Below, piece after piece: positions 17,676-27,336 of a stretch of DNA of 64,000 nucleotides; position 1 is the first letter of the stretch; every line of letters starts with the position of its first letter. The position numbers and the translations under genes are program-made. The notes below the pieces were generated by a model. The model ran no database searches. It was not told the origin of the DNA and worked only from the letters and a program-made list of their open reading frames with translations. The stretch comes from UBA952 sp044361535 (lineage in GTDB: Bacteria; Bacteroidota; Bacteroidia; Flavobacteriales_D; Crocinitomicaceae): positions 17,972 through 81,971 of the forward strand of contig JBIKIQ010000016.1 of assembly GCA_044361535.1 (NCBI GenBank), read 5' to 3'.

Positions 17676-18362
17676 ATGAGTGTATCACTCAAAATAGCAG
17701 TAATTGGGGATTATAATTTTACCTATAATTCTCATCAAGCCACAAACTTAGCACTTGACCACGCATCCAATTTTTTAGAAATTGAATTAAATTATTATTG
17801 GCTACGTCCTAATGAAGCAATTCAGCAAAAACCTTTGTACTTTGAAAATTTTGATGGTTTTGTATTTGCACCTGGACCCTATCAGAATATTTTTTATCTC
17901 AATGGATTAATCAGGACTATTTTACAGCTGAATGTACCCACCTTAGTTACTGGAGAATCCTTTAAGGGGTTCATTGAGGTTTTAATTCAATTGTATAATT
18001 TACACAATTCGGGAGAAAAACTAATCTCAGATAACCTTGTGTCTGGAAATAGCTTTGAAAAAATCACGGTAATTCCTGACTCGAAAGAATTTATTCAGCT
18101 TTATGATAATTTCTCAAAAATTGAATTAAGTTCATCAAGATATAGCCTTTATCCGCAATTAATTTCAAGCTTAAAAAATGAGGTTATAAATATTGAGGCT
18201 TGGAATCAATTTGAAGAGCCCGAAGTTATTAGTTTACAACGACATCCATTTTTTGTTGCTTGCGGATTTTGTCCTCAAATTTCTTCAACGCGAGAAATAC
18301 CCCATCCACTTATTTATACGCTATTAAAACAAGTCCTTTTCAGAAAAAATGGTTTAAATTAA
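17676..18362 (+). CDS. CTP-synthase-C-terminal-like class I glutamine amidotransferase homologue lacking the catalytic Cys
   Basis: 228 residues resembling the 'CTP synthase C-terminal region-related' family: IAVIGDYNFTYNSHQATNLALDHA at the start, FDGFVFAPGPYQNIFYLNGLIRTI as the PGxPY loop, and HPFFVACGFCPQISS...PHPLIYTLL near the end. In glutamine amidotransferases the nucleophile sits in a T-C-G-G-F motif; here the aligned residues are T92-G93-E94-S95-F96, with no cysteine. It is therefore unlikely to hydrolyse glutamine by the usual route. The partner is unknown. Its 3' end overlaps the convergent large outer-membrane gene by four bases. Confidence 0.75.
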   Translation: MSVSLKIAVIGDYNFTYNSHQATNLALDHASNFLEIELNYYWLRPNEAIQQKPLYFENFDGFVFAPGPYQNIFYLNGLIRTILQLNVPTLVTGESFKGFIEVLIQLYNLHNSGEKLISDNLVSGNSFEKITVIPDSKEFIQLYDNFSKIELSSSRYSLYPQLISSLKNEVINIEAWNQFEEPEVISLQRHPFFVACGFCPQISSTREIPHPLIYTLLKQVLFRKNGLN

Positions 18363-21300
18363 AAAAGCGCTCTCAACTCCATTCCACCTGTATGAATCGT
18401 TCGTAGCTGTTCAGATTTTCTTCCCGAATATTGAATGGAAAGTTGGAGGTTTTTAGATACTAAGCGCTGATATCCCAGGCTCCAAATATGGTTCACACCT
18501 GGTTTTAATCCTTCCATCATTTCAAAACCAACTGCTGAATTCACATTCCCATTAAAGTTGACAAGGACAGTTTTAAACTCTCCGATTAAACTTCCTTTTT
18601 GAGATTGATTGTATTTTGTATTAAGGGCAATTTGATAATTACTTCCTTTTTCTGAACCAAATTCATCCGAATTTCTTTTCATGCTGATTTGAGAAACCGC
18701 TCCAATTCTAAAATTTGTATTTGGTTGGTAGATAAATTCAGTAAAATAGGATTGAAATTGTATTTCATAATTGCGATTGACGGTATAATCAATAATCGAC
18801 AATTTTTCTCCATCTTCAAATTTTATATTGATTGCTAAATACTTCGTCAAATTCCATCTTAACGTTAATTCGTGTGATTCATTTTTCCTGGAATCAAAAC
18901 CAGAGGCAAGAAGTGACTTACTGTTAATTACTTGAAAGTTATATTCCATTCCAAAAATCGATGAATTTCTATTAAAAAACAGTGTGTTGCGAATGCTTGA
19001 ATTGGTCGATATCAAATTTGAATCTCGTATTTGTGTATTGAATGGATTAAACAGTTCGTTGTAGTCAAGTGAATTAACCTTTTTCATGATTCGAATCCGC
19101 ATTTGATCTGAAAATAATCCAAGTTTTTTCAGCACCCCCTCTTTTTTCTGTAATACTTTTTCTGGTCGAATGAATAAACTACCATTCAGCTCATTGCTGT
19201 AAGTTCTTGAATAGGTTGAACTTGGAATAAACACACGTACATAACTGGCTTGATCAATGAATTGGGCAATTTCAAACTCATTCAAATCTTCTACTCCATC
19301 GTTGTCGTAATCTATCCAGGTATATATTCCTTGTCCATCATTCACCTTCAAATAAACAAAATCTCTTCGTTGTTCTAACCCTGATCCAACTTCGTAAAAA
19401 CTTGAAAAATTCACTACATTTTTGAAGAATTTCGCATTATATTCAACCCTACCAATCAACGTGTTCTCAGCTTGTTCATTGATTAAAGTTGTATCTAAAA
19501 TCTTTAAACTTCGAACCCCTGAAAGAAAGCTTAATTCATTATTTTTTTTGTCTCTATGCCTGAATTCAGCTGCAGTTGTTGTAGCTTTTGCTGCGGCCTT
19601 TAAACTATTGCCTTGTGGCTTCCAATCATATCTTTCACGATAACTTATCTTAAATTTAGATTTACTGGAATCGGCTGTTGCGATAAAAAACTGGTAATCG
19701 TAAAATTGATAACTCCTTGCATCTAATTGTATTGATTTAAAACTATTAAACTCATGATCATCTATAAAACCAATTTGTATTTTTTTGAATTGTTTAGAAA
19801 TTTGAGCACGATGACGAATAAAATCGTTTTTTAATTGTGCCTTAGAATTTAAATAACTTGCATCCCAAACCACCTTCCACCCTTTTTCATTCCAATTGCA
19901 GGTTGAAAAAAGTCTATTTCCCATAAAATCCTTTCCAATGGAATAATTTTGAAAATCCAAGGAAACTTTGCCGTAATTACGCTTGTTTATTGAATTCTCA
20001 ACTAGTACAATTGATTGGTTTCCGTTATAGTTCATATTTCGAATATTCCAATCTCTATCAAACTCAACGGCTCGAAATTGTTCTATGGGAGCAAATGATT
20101 CATTGATAAACTCATATTTTACATTGTTTTGAAAAAAAATATGCTGATTAGAATCTTTTTGGAGATTAAATTTATTCTCCAAGTTTAACATGGCTCCAAA
20201 TCCAAGATTATCCTCATTTCCAATTTGTGAAAAGGTATTTCTATCTTCATTCGACAAGGCCAGTTCGGTTTTTAGTGTTGAATTTTTAGTAAGGGTATAA
20301 CTTATACCAGTAGAAACAAATTGTTTTTTCTTTGGCGTTGCAATCAATCTGGCCGGGATGTAATTACCCTGTGGTATTCCAGCAATAGGTGCCACCCATT
20401 TATAAATTTTACCCAATGCGATTTGTTGATCCAAAACATAGTCCCCTTGATTTAAACCTACTTGAATAAAAAATGCATTGTATTTTGCTGAATCGGAATT
20501 ATTCGTAAATACAAGAATTGAATCAAAACCTAAACTGTCAATAAGTTTATATTGAATTTGATTAGGAAAAAAACCAACAGAATCAATGCTCGAGATCCGT
20601 GCAAGTTGCAAACTATCTCCAATAGATGAAAGGTATTCTTTTTGTTGATTATCCAATTTTTGTTGCAAGGATTGATTTTTAGCATCTTGTTCAGAATAAG
20701 CATTGAACCAAAATTTCATTTTTTTTGATTCATAACTCGTAGCCGATTGCACCAATGATCGCGCATAATTTTGATCAGAATATTGAAATTCCGCAACAAT
20801 ACGAGAATCCTTGGTAATCAAATTTCGAGAGGTAAATACCACTTCTGACGTGTTATAATCTATCGTATAATCAAATTCTTGACCTCGTTCTAATAAGCGC
20901 CCATCGATATAAATCCTTTCGGTGCCTGCTAAGATGATAATAAAAGGTTCATTCTCCGACCCGCGTAATCTATATGGTCCTTGATTTGATTCTATTCCTT
21001 GAATTATTTGACGATTAAACTTTCCTTTGGATAATGCCCCACTCACCTGTGTTTTCCAAAGAGAACCAAGTTTTGTTTTAAATTGATAGGAAGAAGTTAA
21101 ACCCTGAGCTCGTTTTTTATAAGTCAAAAAATATCCTTCAGGCTTGCTAAGCCAAAAATCTCCGCCGATTAATTTAAGATTATCGTTATAAATTTGGATA
21201 TATAATTGATCAAATTCTTGAAGTTTGTTTGTCGTTCCATCAGGTTGAATGGGGATATTAGCATCTGAAATTGAAGCTAAAATTTTAAGTTGAGGAGAAA

Positions 21301-21790
21301 TCTGTCCGGATAATTCCAGGTTTAATGAAGAATTTATTCCTAAGTCTTGATTGTTACCAAAGGAAACACCTCTTGAAATACTCCCTTGTTTTGTAATTTC
21401 AGAACCACCAAAAATATCATCCACTGAATACGTTTGAGCTATCAAAAATTTTTCCCGATCATCTTCAACTCCACTAAAAATTATGGATTCGCTTCTCGAT
21501 TGATAAGGTTTGGAAATATTAAATTTGAATACGCGATAGGAAATAAGAAGTGAATCGCACAAAACACCTTTTAATTTAACAGTAGCTGATGCAAAATCAA
21601 GTTCATATTGAGAACTATCAACTTCTAGATTGGAACAATAAATTTTAAAAGTTGATGGATAAATACTTAACGTATCAAATTGGATTTCTTTATCACTTGA
21701 TGCTATTTGTTTTTGTCGAAAAGATGTTAATTGACCATACGCACAAAACGACCCAAAAAATAAAATAAATAGAATAATTTTAAGAATCAT
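18359..21790 (-). CDS. Large outer-membrane beta-barrel/surface protein, uncharacterised
   Basis: 1143 residues with an N-terminal signal peptide (cut near CAYGQ). The first 300 residues are beta-sandwich-like with FDYTIDYNTSEVVFTSRNLITKDSRIVAEFQYSDQNY, a pattern seen in surface proteins that present a repeated strand before a barrel. The middle and C-terminal 700 residues alternate aromatic and polar residues as in large outer-membrane barrels and end with ELRALF, a terminal aromatic. A loop, IYTWIDYDNDGVEDLNEFEIAQF, resembles a calcium-binding EF-hand/dockerin-like loop. It belongs to a conserved Bacteroidota family without a known function that I can name. Monocistronic, convergent with the upstream-listed amidotransferase-like gene. 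Confidence 0.7.
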   Translation of the reverse strand: MILKIILFILFFGSFCAYGQLTSFRQKQIASSDKEIQFDTLSIYPSTFKIYCSNLEVDSSQYELDFASATVKLKGVLCDSLLISYRVFKFNISKPYQSRSESIIFSGVEDDREKFLIAQTYSVDDIFGGSEITKQGSISRGVSFGNNQDLGINSSLNLELSGQISPQLKILASISDANIPIQPDGTTNKLQEFDQLYIQIYNDNLKLIGGDFWLSKPEGYFLTYKKRAQGLTSSYQFKTKLGSLWKTQVSGALSKGKFNRQIIQGIESNQGPYRLRGSENEPFIIILAGTERIYIDGRLLERGQEFDYTIDYNTSEVVFTSRNLITKDSRIVAEFQYSDQNYARSLVQSATSYESKKMKFWFNAYSEQDAKNQSLQQKLDNQQKEYLSSIGDSLQLARISSIDSVGFFPNQIQYKLIDSLGFDSILVFTNNSDSAKYNAFFIQVGLNQGDYVLDQQIALGKIYKWVAPIAGIPQGNYIPARLIATPKKKQFVSTGISYTLTKNSTLKTELALSNEDRNTFSQIGNEDNLGFGAMLNLENKFNLQKDSNQHIFFQNNVKYEFINESFAPIEQFRAVEFDRDWNIRNMNYNGNQSIVLVENSINKRNYGKVSLDFQNYSIGKDFMGNRLFSTCNWNEKGWKVVWDASYLNSKAQLKNDFIRHRAQISKQFKKIQIGFIDDHEFNSFKSIQLDARSYQFYDYQFFIATADSSKSKFKISYRERYDWKPQGNSLKAAAKATTTAAEFRHRDKKNNELSFLSGVRSLKILDTTLINEQAENTLIGRVEYNAKFFKNVVNFSSFYEVGSGLEQRRDFVYLKVNDGQGIYTWIDYDNDGVEDLNEFEIAQFIDQASYVRVFIPSSTYSRTYSNELNGSLFIRPEKVLQKKEGVLKKLGLFSDQMRIRIMKKVNSLDYNELFNPFNTQIRDSNLISTNSSIRNTLFFNRNSSIFGMEYNFQVINSKSLLASGFDSRKNESHELTLRWNLTKYLAINIKFEDGEKLSIIDYTVNRNYEIQFQSYFTEFIYQPNTNFRIGAVSQISMKRNSDEFGSEKGSNYQIALNTKYNQSQKGSLIGEFKTVLVNFNGNVNSAVGFEMMEGLKPGVNHIWSLGYQRLVSKNLQLSIQYSGRKSEQLRTIHTGGMELRALF

Positions 21791-21898
21791 ATCACGATAA
21801 ATCCATAGGTTAAAAACAGAAAAAAGAAGCGTTTATTTTACGGTGTATATAATTCTAAAATGAATTTTCATTAAATTTACTAATCTAATTAATATCTC

Positions 21899-22129
21899 AT
21901 GAAAAAAGGAATGATTCTTTACTCAATTGGCGTTCTATCTATAATGTCAATTCTTAGTTTTTCGTACAACAATTCTACTTCTAAATGCATTAAATTAACT
22001 TGTGGAAATAAGGTGACCTATAAATTAATGACGGGAGAAAACGATGCAGAAATTGTTAGCCAAATAAAAACCGCTCACCCTTCCTGTAGCTTTGAATATG
22101 TGAGTAAAAGAAAATGTAAAAATCCTTAA
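21899..22129 (+). CDS. Small secreted cysteine-containing protein
   Basis: 76 residues: hydrophobic N-terminal signal (residues 5-22), then a 50-residue mature part with four cysteines (C30, C35, C63, C73) that could form two disulphides, ending RKCKNP. The start ATG follows an AT-rich region and the stop overlaps the beginning of the DUF6702 reading frame. No family recognised; coding potential is supported by the signal peptide and cysteine spacing only. Confidence 0.5.
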   Translation: MKKGMILYSIGVLSIMSILSFSYNNSTSKCIKLTCGNKVTYKLMTGENDAEIVSQIKTAHPSCSFEYVSKRKCKNP

Positions 22130-22653
22130 TCATCGTTTCAAAAATTTCAATCCTTATTTTCTATTTTCTTGTGCCATTTTCATCATTGAAGGCACATGAG
22201 TACTTTTTTGCATACGCCGAGGTTGAATACAACGAGAAATCCGCTAAACTTGAAGCAACATTAACGCTTACAGCGCATGATTTTGAGGCTAATTTGCAAA
22301 AAGATTTAATCATTAAAAACCCAATTGATAAAGCCTTTTTAGATTCGGCTGAGCTTGCAGAAATTGAAAAAAAGATTAACCAGCAACTCATACTGACTAC
22401 TGAGGAAAAATCAAGTGAAATCAAGTGGATTTCCAGATTTAAAATCGATGGATATCACCAATTATTAAATGGGAATCTAGAAATATACCTTTCCTGCGAT
22501 GCGCAATTTCTTATTTCGACATTGATCGTTCAATTTAATCTGATGATGGATCACTTCCCCGATCAGCAGAACAAACTAACATTTATAAACAAACGTAAGA
22601 AATCAACGTTAAATTTTACTATTAACAATCAAATTCGAATCTTAACTATTTAA
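22129..22653 (+). CDS. DUF6702 family protein, start codon unresolved
   Basis: The mature part (from AHEYFFAYAEVEYNEKSAKLEATLTL) matches DUF6702, a secreted Bacteroidota family, and EIYLSCDAQFLISTLIVQFNLMMDHFPDQQNK near the end fits it. A convincing signal peptide (KISILIFYFLVPFSSLKA) is encoded in frame upstream of the only conventional start, GTG 22171, which would remove most of it. Upstream in frame lie AAA, TCC, TTA, ATC, ATC and so on back to a TAA at 22117-22119 directly after an ATG. I give ATC 22129 as a provisional start. The M1 peptidase gene begins five bases after the stop, a pairing that seems common in the phylum. Confidence 0.65.
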   Translation: MIVSKISILIFYFLVPFSSLKAHEYFFAYAEVEYNEKSAKLEATLTLTAHDFEANLQKDLIIKNPIDKAFLDSAELAEIEKKINQQLILTTEEKSSEIKWISRFKIDGYHQLLNGNLEIYLSCDAQFLISTLIVQFNLMMDHFPDQQNKLTFINKRKKSTLNFTINNQIRILTI

Positions 22654-22658
22654 ATCTC

Positions 22659-24959
22659 ATGAAAAATATTTTGTTTTTATTAATCTCGCTAACCGTTAGC
22701 TATTCAACATTTGCACAAAAGAAATTTGCACAATTAGATTTGGAATTGCCAACTCCAAATGATTATCGAACAGCATCGGGAGCACCTGGTCACGGTTATT
22801 ATCAACAAAAAGCAGATTACAAAATGAATCTAACCATAGATGATGAAACTCAAAAGTTATATGGCGTTGAAACAATTACCTATACGAACAATTCGCCTGA
22901 TCAACTTTCGTATTTATGGTTGCAACTTGATCAAAACATTTACAGCCAAGATTCTGATTCAAAAATAATTGAAATAGAAAAAATGGAGGATTTTAAATCA
23001 ATCGGTGATATAAAAAAGAAAAATTTCTTTTACGATGGCGGATTTAAGATTGAAGAAATTAAAAATATGAGTGGAGGAAAAATGAAGTATTTCATCAATA
23101 AAACTATGATGAGAATAGATTTAGACAAACCATTATTACCTAAAGCAAGTGTTTCTTTTCAAATAAAATGGTGGTATAATATAAATGACAGAATGCAAGT
23201 TGGAGGAAGATCCGGTTATGAATATTTTGAAAAAGATAAAAACTATTTGTATACGATTGCACAGCATTTCCCTAGAATGTGTGTCTACAACGATGTAACT
23301 GGTTGGCAAAATAAACAATTTTTAGGTCGCGGTGAATTCACCTTGCCGTTTGGCGATTATGAAGTATCAATTACCGTTCCTTCCGATCATATCGTTGCAG
23401 CTACAGGTGAATGTCAAAATCTCGTTAACGTTCTAACAACTGAAGAAAAAAAACGACTGGAAATAGCAAGGAAATCCGATTCTCCAATACTTATCGTTAC
23501 TCAGAAAGAAGCTGAAGAAAAAGAAAAATCAAAATCAAAAACCACTAAAACATGGATATTCAAAGCTAAAAACGTTCGTGATTTTGCCTTTGCTTCGTCA
23601 AGGAAATTTATTTGGGATGCTCAGAATCAAAAAGTAGGAAATCAAAATATACTTTGTATGTCTTACTATCCAAAGGAAGGCAATCCACTATGGGAAAGAT
23701 ATTCAACAAAATTAGTTGCACACACTATAAAAACCTATTCAAAATACACCATTGATTATACGTATCCTGTGGCAATTTCCGTGCATTCAAAATCAATTGG
23801 TATGGAGTATCCTATGATTTGTTTTAACGGTGGAAGACCAGAGGCGGATGGAACTTATTCAGAAGGTGAAAAATATGGGATGTGGGGTGTTATTATTCAT
23901 GAAGTTGGTCACAATTTCTTTCCAATGATCATTAATTCAGATGAAAGACAGTGGTCATGGATGGATGAAGGTTTAAATACGTTTGTACAGTACCTTACGG
24001 AACAAGAATGGGAACGAGGTTATCCATCACGCAGAGGTCCTGCACACATGATAGCTGATTACATGCGCGGAGATAAAAAAACAATTTCTCCGATTATGAC
24101 CAATTCTGAATCAATTTTTCAATTTGGAAATAATGCATATGGTAAACCAGCTACAGCACTCAATATTTTGCGTGAAACAATTATGGGAAGAGAATTATTT
24201 GATTACGCATTTAAAAGCTATTGTGAACGTTGGAAGTTTAAACATCCATCGCCTGCTGATTTTTTCAGAACAATGGAAGATGCCTCTGCTGTTGATTTAG
24301 ATTGGTTTTGGAGAGGTTGGTTTTATGGCACCGATAATGTAGATATTTCACTAGATGATGTAAAATGGTTTCAGTTGAATACACAGAATCCTGAAAAAGA
24401 AAAAGCATTTTTACTTCAACAGAAAAATGAAAAAGACATACATATTGGGGAAGGAAGAAACAAAAATGACATCCCACAAACAGTTAACGAACGAGATCAG
24501 GCAATTGATGATTTCTATGCCAAACGCAATATTTTTGCGGTAGATACATTAGACCGAAAAGAGTACATGGATTTCAAAGCAAAATTAGCAAAAGATGAGT
24601 TAGATATTCTGAATGCCAACAAACAATTCTATGAACTTTCGTTTTCAAATATTGGTGGGCTTGTTATGCCATTAATACTAGAGTTTACTTTCGAAGATGG
24701 CACAAAGGAAGTTCGTAGAATTCCTGCTGAAATATGGAGAATGTATGAGGATAAGGTTTCTAAAGTTTTCATTTTCGATAAAGTGTTACAATCAGTGAGA
24801 CTTGATCCTTTTTTAGAAACTGCAGATACGGATTTAGATAACAACAGTTGGCCAGAAGAAAAACAACCAACCAGATATCAATTGTTTAAACAACAGAGTT
24901 CGGTTCGTGAAAATCCAATGCAACGACAAAAAAGAGTTGAAGAAATGAAGAAGAATTGA
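22659..24959 (+). CDS. M1 family metallopeptidase
   Basis: 766 residues with signal peptide (cut after TFAQ). The N-terminal saddle domain is followed by the zinc aminopeptidase domain with SIGMEYPM (in the place of the GAMEN motif) and the zinc site H414-E-V-G-H418 with the third ligand E437 in WMDEGLNTF, the expected 18-residue spacing. Secreted M1 enzymes of Bacteroidota act as aminopeptidases in the periplasm or outside. It follows DUF6702 by five bases and is probably co-transcribed. A C-terminal region rich in Lys/Gln (KQPTRYQLFKQQ, RQKRVEEMKKN) is polar and may be disordered. Confidence 0.93.
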   Translation: MKNILFLLISLTVSYSTFAQKKFAQLDLELPTPNDYRTASGAPGHGYYQQKADYKMNLTIDDETQKLYGVETITYTNNSPDQLSYLWLQLDQNIYSQDSDSKIIEIEKMEDFKSIGDIKKKNFFYDGGFKIEEIKNMSGGKMKYFINKTMMRIDLDKPLLPKASVSFQIKWWYNINDRMQVGGRSGYEYFEKDKNYLYTIAQHFPRMCVYNDVTGWQNKQFLGRGEFTLPFGDYEVSITVPSDHIVAATGECQNLVNVLTTEEKKRLEIARKSDSPILIVTQKEAEEKEKSKSKTTKTWIFKAKNVRDFAFASSRKFIWDAQNQKVGNQNILCMSYYPKEGNPLWERYSTKLVAHTIKTYSKYTIDYTYPVAISVHSKSIGMEYPMICFNGGRPEADGTYSEGEKYGMWGVIIHEVGHNFFPMIINSDERQWSWMDEGLNTFVQYLTEQEWERGYPSRRGPAHMIADYMRGDKKTISPIMTNSESIFQFGNNAYGKPATALNILRETIMGRELFDYAFKSYCERWKFKHPSPADFFRTMEDASAVDLDWFWRGWFYGTDNVDISLDDVKWFQLNTQNPEKEKAFLLQQKNEKDIHIGEGRNKNDIPQTVNERDQAIDDFYAKRNIFAVDTLDRKEYMDFKAKLAKDELDILNANKQFYELSFSNIGGLVMPLILEFTFEDGTKEVRRIPAEIWRMYEDKVSKVFIFDKVLQSVRLDPFLETADTDLDNNSWPEEKQPTRYQLFKQQSSVRENPMQRQKRVEEMKKN

Positions 24960-25035
24960 TAAGATAATCTATTAGCCTCCCAACCTCTTTACTTCCTTAT
25001 TCAAACTGATTGATTTACAAAATTTTCATGCTAAT

Positions 25036-25068
25036 TTGCCTGTTTACAGGTAACATTTCCTAGATTTG
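25036..25068 (+). promoter_or_regulatory. Bacteroidota-type promoter abutting the GH3 start codon
   Basis: TTG at 25036-25038, a 22-base spacer and TAGATTTG at 25061-25068. The ATG at 25073 is only four bases past the -7 box, so the transcription start should fall at or next to the A of ATG. This predicts a leaderless mRNA. Confidence 0.65.
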
Positions 25069-25072
25069 CAGT

Positions 25073-26581
25073 ATGCTGACAGCTATCGCGAGAAAATTTT
25101 TATCAAAACGACTTGGTCAAATTGAAAGTTTTTCAGTTGATTTTGAGCAAATTCAGCGTGATCAATTGTCCTATTTATTGATAAGCGCTGACAAAACAGA
25201 ATTTGGTAAGTACTATAAATTCAAGGAAATATCAACGCCGGAACTATTTTCAGAAAGAATTCCGATAATTGAATACGATTCTATTTTACCTCAGATCGAA
25301 CGCATGCTTCAAGGAGAAGAAGATGTTCTTTGGAAAGGTCGAGTTAAACACTTTGCACAATCATCGGGTACAACAAGTGCAAAAAGTAAATTTCTACCTG
25401 TTTCTAAACAAAGTTTAAAATCCATGCATTACCGCGGAGTATATGATGCGATGGCTTTGTACTTTCATCTGAATCCACAAAGTAAATTTTTAACGGGAAA
25501 AAGTTTAGTAGTTGGTGCAGGTAAAACTTCAATAAATGAGAATGGGGCTCATATTGGACTTTTATCAGGAATGTTAACGGAGTTTGGCAACCCAATATTA
25601 GGGTTATTTAGAGAACCATCCTACGAAACTTGTATGATTCCTGATTTTTCCGAAAAGATAGAAGTAATGCTCCCGCGTATCATCAACAAAAATATGGTTA
25701 GTGTTTCAGGAATACCTTCGTGGTATCAAATTCTTTTTTATCGACTTCTTGAATTCACTAAAAAGGAGACTATCCTTGATATTTGGCCAAATCTTGAGGT
25801 ATATTTTCACGGAGGCGTTAGTTTCGAACCGTATCGTGAATTTTTTAAGACGATGCTTCCCTCTGATTCAATGAATTATTTAGAAATCTACAACGCATCC
25901 GAAGGTTTTTTTGGATTGCAAAACGATTTTTCGGACCCTTCCCTACTCCTCATGCTGGATTATGGCATCTATTATGAATTTATTCCTTTTGAAGATATTG
26001 ACAGAGAACAACCGAAAACAATTCCACTTTGGGAGGTTGAAAAAGGAAAAGCCTATGCTTTGGTGATAAGTAATAATAGTGGACTTTGGCGCTATAATTT
26101 AGGAGACGTTGTACAATTTACTTCTACTAGGCCATACAAAATTCAAATTGTTGGAAGAACGAAGCATTATCTTAATTTATGTGGCGAAGAATTAATGGTA
26201 GGGAATGCTGACAATGCCATTGCGATTGCATGTGAAAAAACACATTCAAAAGTTGTTCATTATACAGCTACAGCCATTTTTGCTACCGCAGAAAAAAACG
26301 CTCATCATAAATGGATGATTGAATTTGATGAACCACCTCAATCACTGGAAGAATTTACGCGGATTTTTGATACGGCCTTGTGTGAATCAAATTCAGATTA
26401 TGAATCAAAACGCACCAATAATATAGCGTTGGATTTACCGGAAGTGCTAGTTGCACGTAAAAATTTATTTTCAGATTGGATGATGAAAACGGGTAGAACA
26501 TCCGCACAACAAAAAATACCGAGGTTGCAACAGAAAAATGATTTTATGAATGAGCTAATTGCGTTAAACCATCAATCTTGA
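25073..26581 (+). CDS. GH3 auxin-responsive-promoter family acyl-adenylate enzyme
   Basis: 502 residues of the GH3 family of acyl-acid amido synthetases (ANL fold). Visible are the N-terminal RLGQIESF...DKTEFGKYYKF, the ATP loop QSSGTTSAKSKFLPVS, the IYNASEGFFG motif, SGLWRYNLGDVVQFT and GRTKHYLNLCGEELM. Plant members conjugate amino acids to hormones; bacterial members are poorly understood and their acyl substrate is unknown. The homologous N-terminus supports the ATG at 25073. Convergent with the ECF sigma gene nine bases away. Confidence 0.93.
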   Translation: MLTAIARKFLSKRLGQIESFSVDFEQIQRDQLSYLLISADKTEFGKYYKFKEISTPELFSERIPIIEYDSILPQIERMLQGEEDVLWKGRVKHFAQSSGTTSAKSKFLPVSKQSLKSMHYRGVYDAMALYFHLNPQSKFLTGKSLVVGAGKTSINENGAHIGLLSGMLTEFGNPILGLFREPSYETCMIPDFSEKIEVMLPRIINKNMVSVSGIPSWYQILFYRLLEFTKKETILDIWPNLEVYFHGGVSFEPYREFFKTMLPSDSMNYLEIYNASEGFFGLQNDFSDPSLLLMLDYGIYYEFIPFEDIDREQPKTIPLWEVEKGKAYALVISNNSGLWRYNLGDVVQFTSTRPYKIQIVGRTKHYLNLCGEELMVGNADNAIAIACEKTHSKVVHYTATAIFATAEKNAHHKWMIEFDEPPQSLEEFTRIFDTALCESNSDYESKRTNNIALDLPEVLVARKNLFSDWMMKTGRTSAQQKIPRLQQKNDFMNELIALNHQS

Positions 26582-26589
26582 TTGCGTTC

Positions 26590-27189
26590 TTAAAGATCAA
26601 CTACTAATCCGTGTTTTTCGATTAATTTTCTAATGTTCAACAGAGCATATCTCATCCTACCTAATGCTGTATTTATGCTAATGTTTTCAGCTTCTGCAAT
26701 TTCTTTAAAAGACATATCTTGAAAAATTCGCATATTTAAAATCTTTTTTTGAGAATTGGGAAGATAATCAACCAAAGATACCATTTGATCCAATAACTCT
26801 CTTGTTGTAATTTGTTCTTCAATATTCTTGTTATCCGAGGATAAGGTTGAAAAAACATTGAAATCTTCTTTTAATGAAGTTGATTCTGAAACATGTTTAA
26901 ATCGCGAATTACGTCTGAAATGATCTATAATTAAATTGTGTGCTATTCGCATCACCCAAGGCAAGAACTTCCCTTCCTCGTTATAAGTGCCCGATTTAAT
27001 TGTATTAATTACTTTAATAAAAACTTCTTGAAAAATATCATTTGCTAAATCAACATCCTTCACTTTCAATTTTATAAAACGAAAAATTTTGTCTTTGTGG
27101 CGAAATAAAAGTTGCTTAAATGCATCTTCATTGCCATTTTTATATAATTGAATGAGAATTCGATCTTCATGAACAGAAATAGTTTTCAT
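26590..27189 (-). CDS. RNA polymerase ECF sigma-70 factor
   Basis: 199 residues. Region 2 (EDAFKQLLFRHKDKIFRFI...DLANDIFQEVFIKVI...FLPWVMRIAHNLIIDHFRR) and region 4 (LPNSQKKILNMRIFQDMSFKEIAEAENISINTALGRMRYALLNIRK) are clear. No anti-sigma gene is beside it; the nearest genes are GH3 (convergent) and WYL (same strand, 147-base gap). Sigma factors of this general type in Bacteroidota drive envelope or stress regulons; the target is unknown. Confidence 0.93.
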   Translation of the reverse strand: MKTISVHEDRILIQLYKNGNEDAFKQLLFRHKDKIFRFIKLKVKDVDLANDIFQEVFIKVINTIKSGTYNEEGKFLPWVMRIAHNLIIDHFRRNSRFKHVSESTSLKEDFNVFSTLSSDNKNIEEQITTRELLDQMVSLVDYLPNSQKKILNMRIFQDMSFKEIAEAENISINTALGRMRYALLNIRKLIEKHGLVVDL

Positions 27190-27336
27190 AGTTTACTTAG
27201 TTTTGAGTAAGACAAAAAAAGTAGAACTTTAAACTATAGGCGATCTTTTAAATTTAGGATTCGAAGATAGATGTTTATTTTTAATCCACCAAGCAAAATG
27301 AATATTTTAACGACTTGAAAGAAAATTATACAAGAT

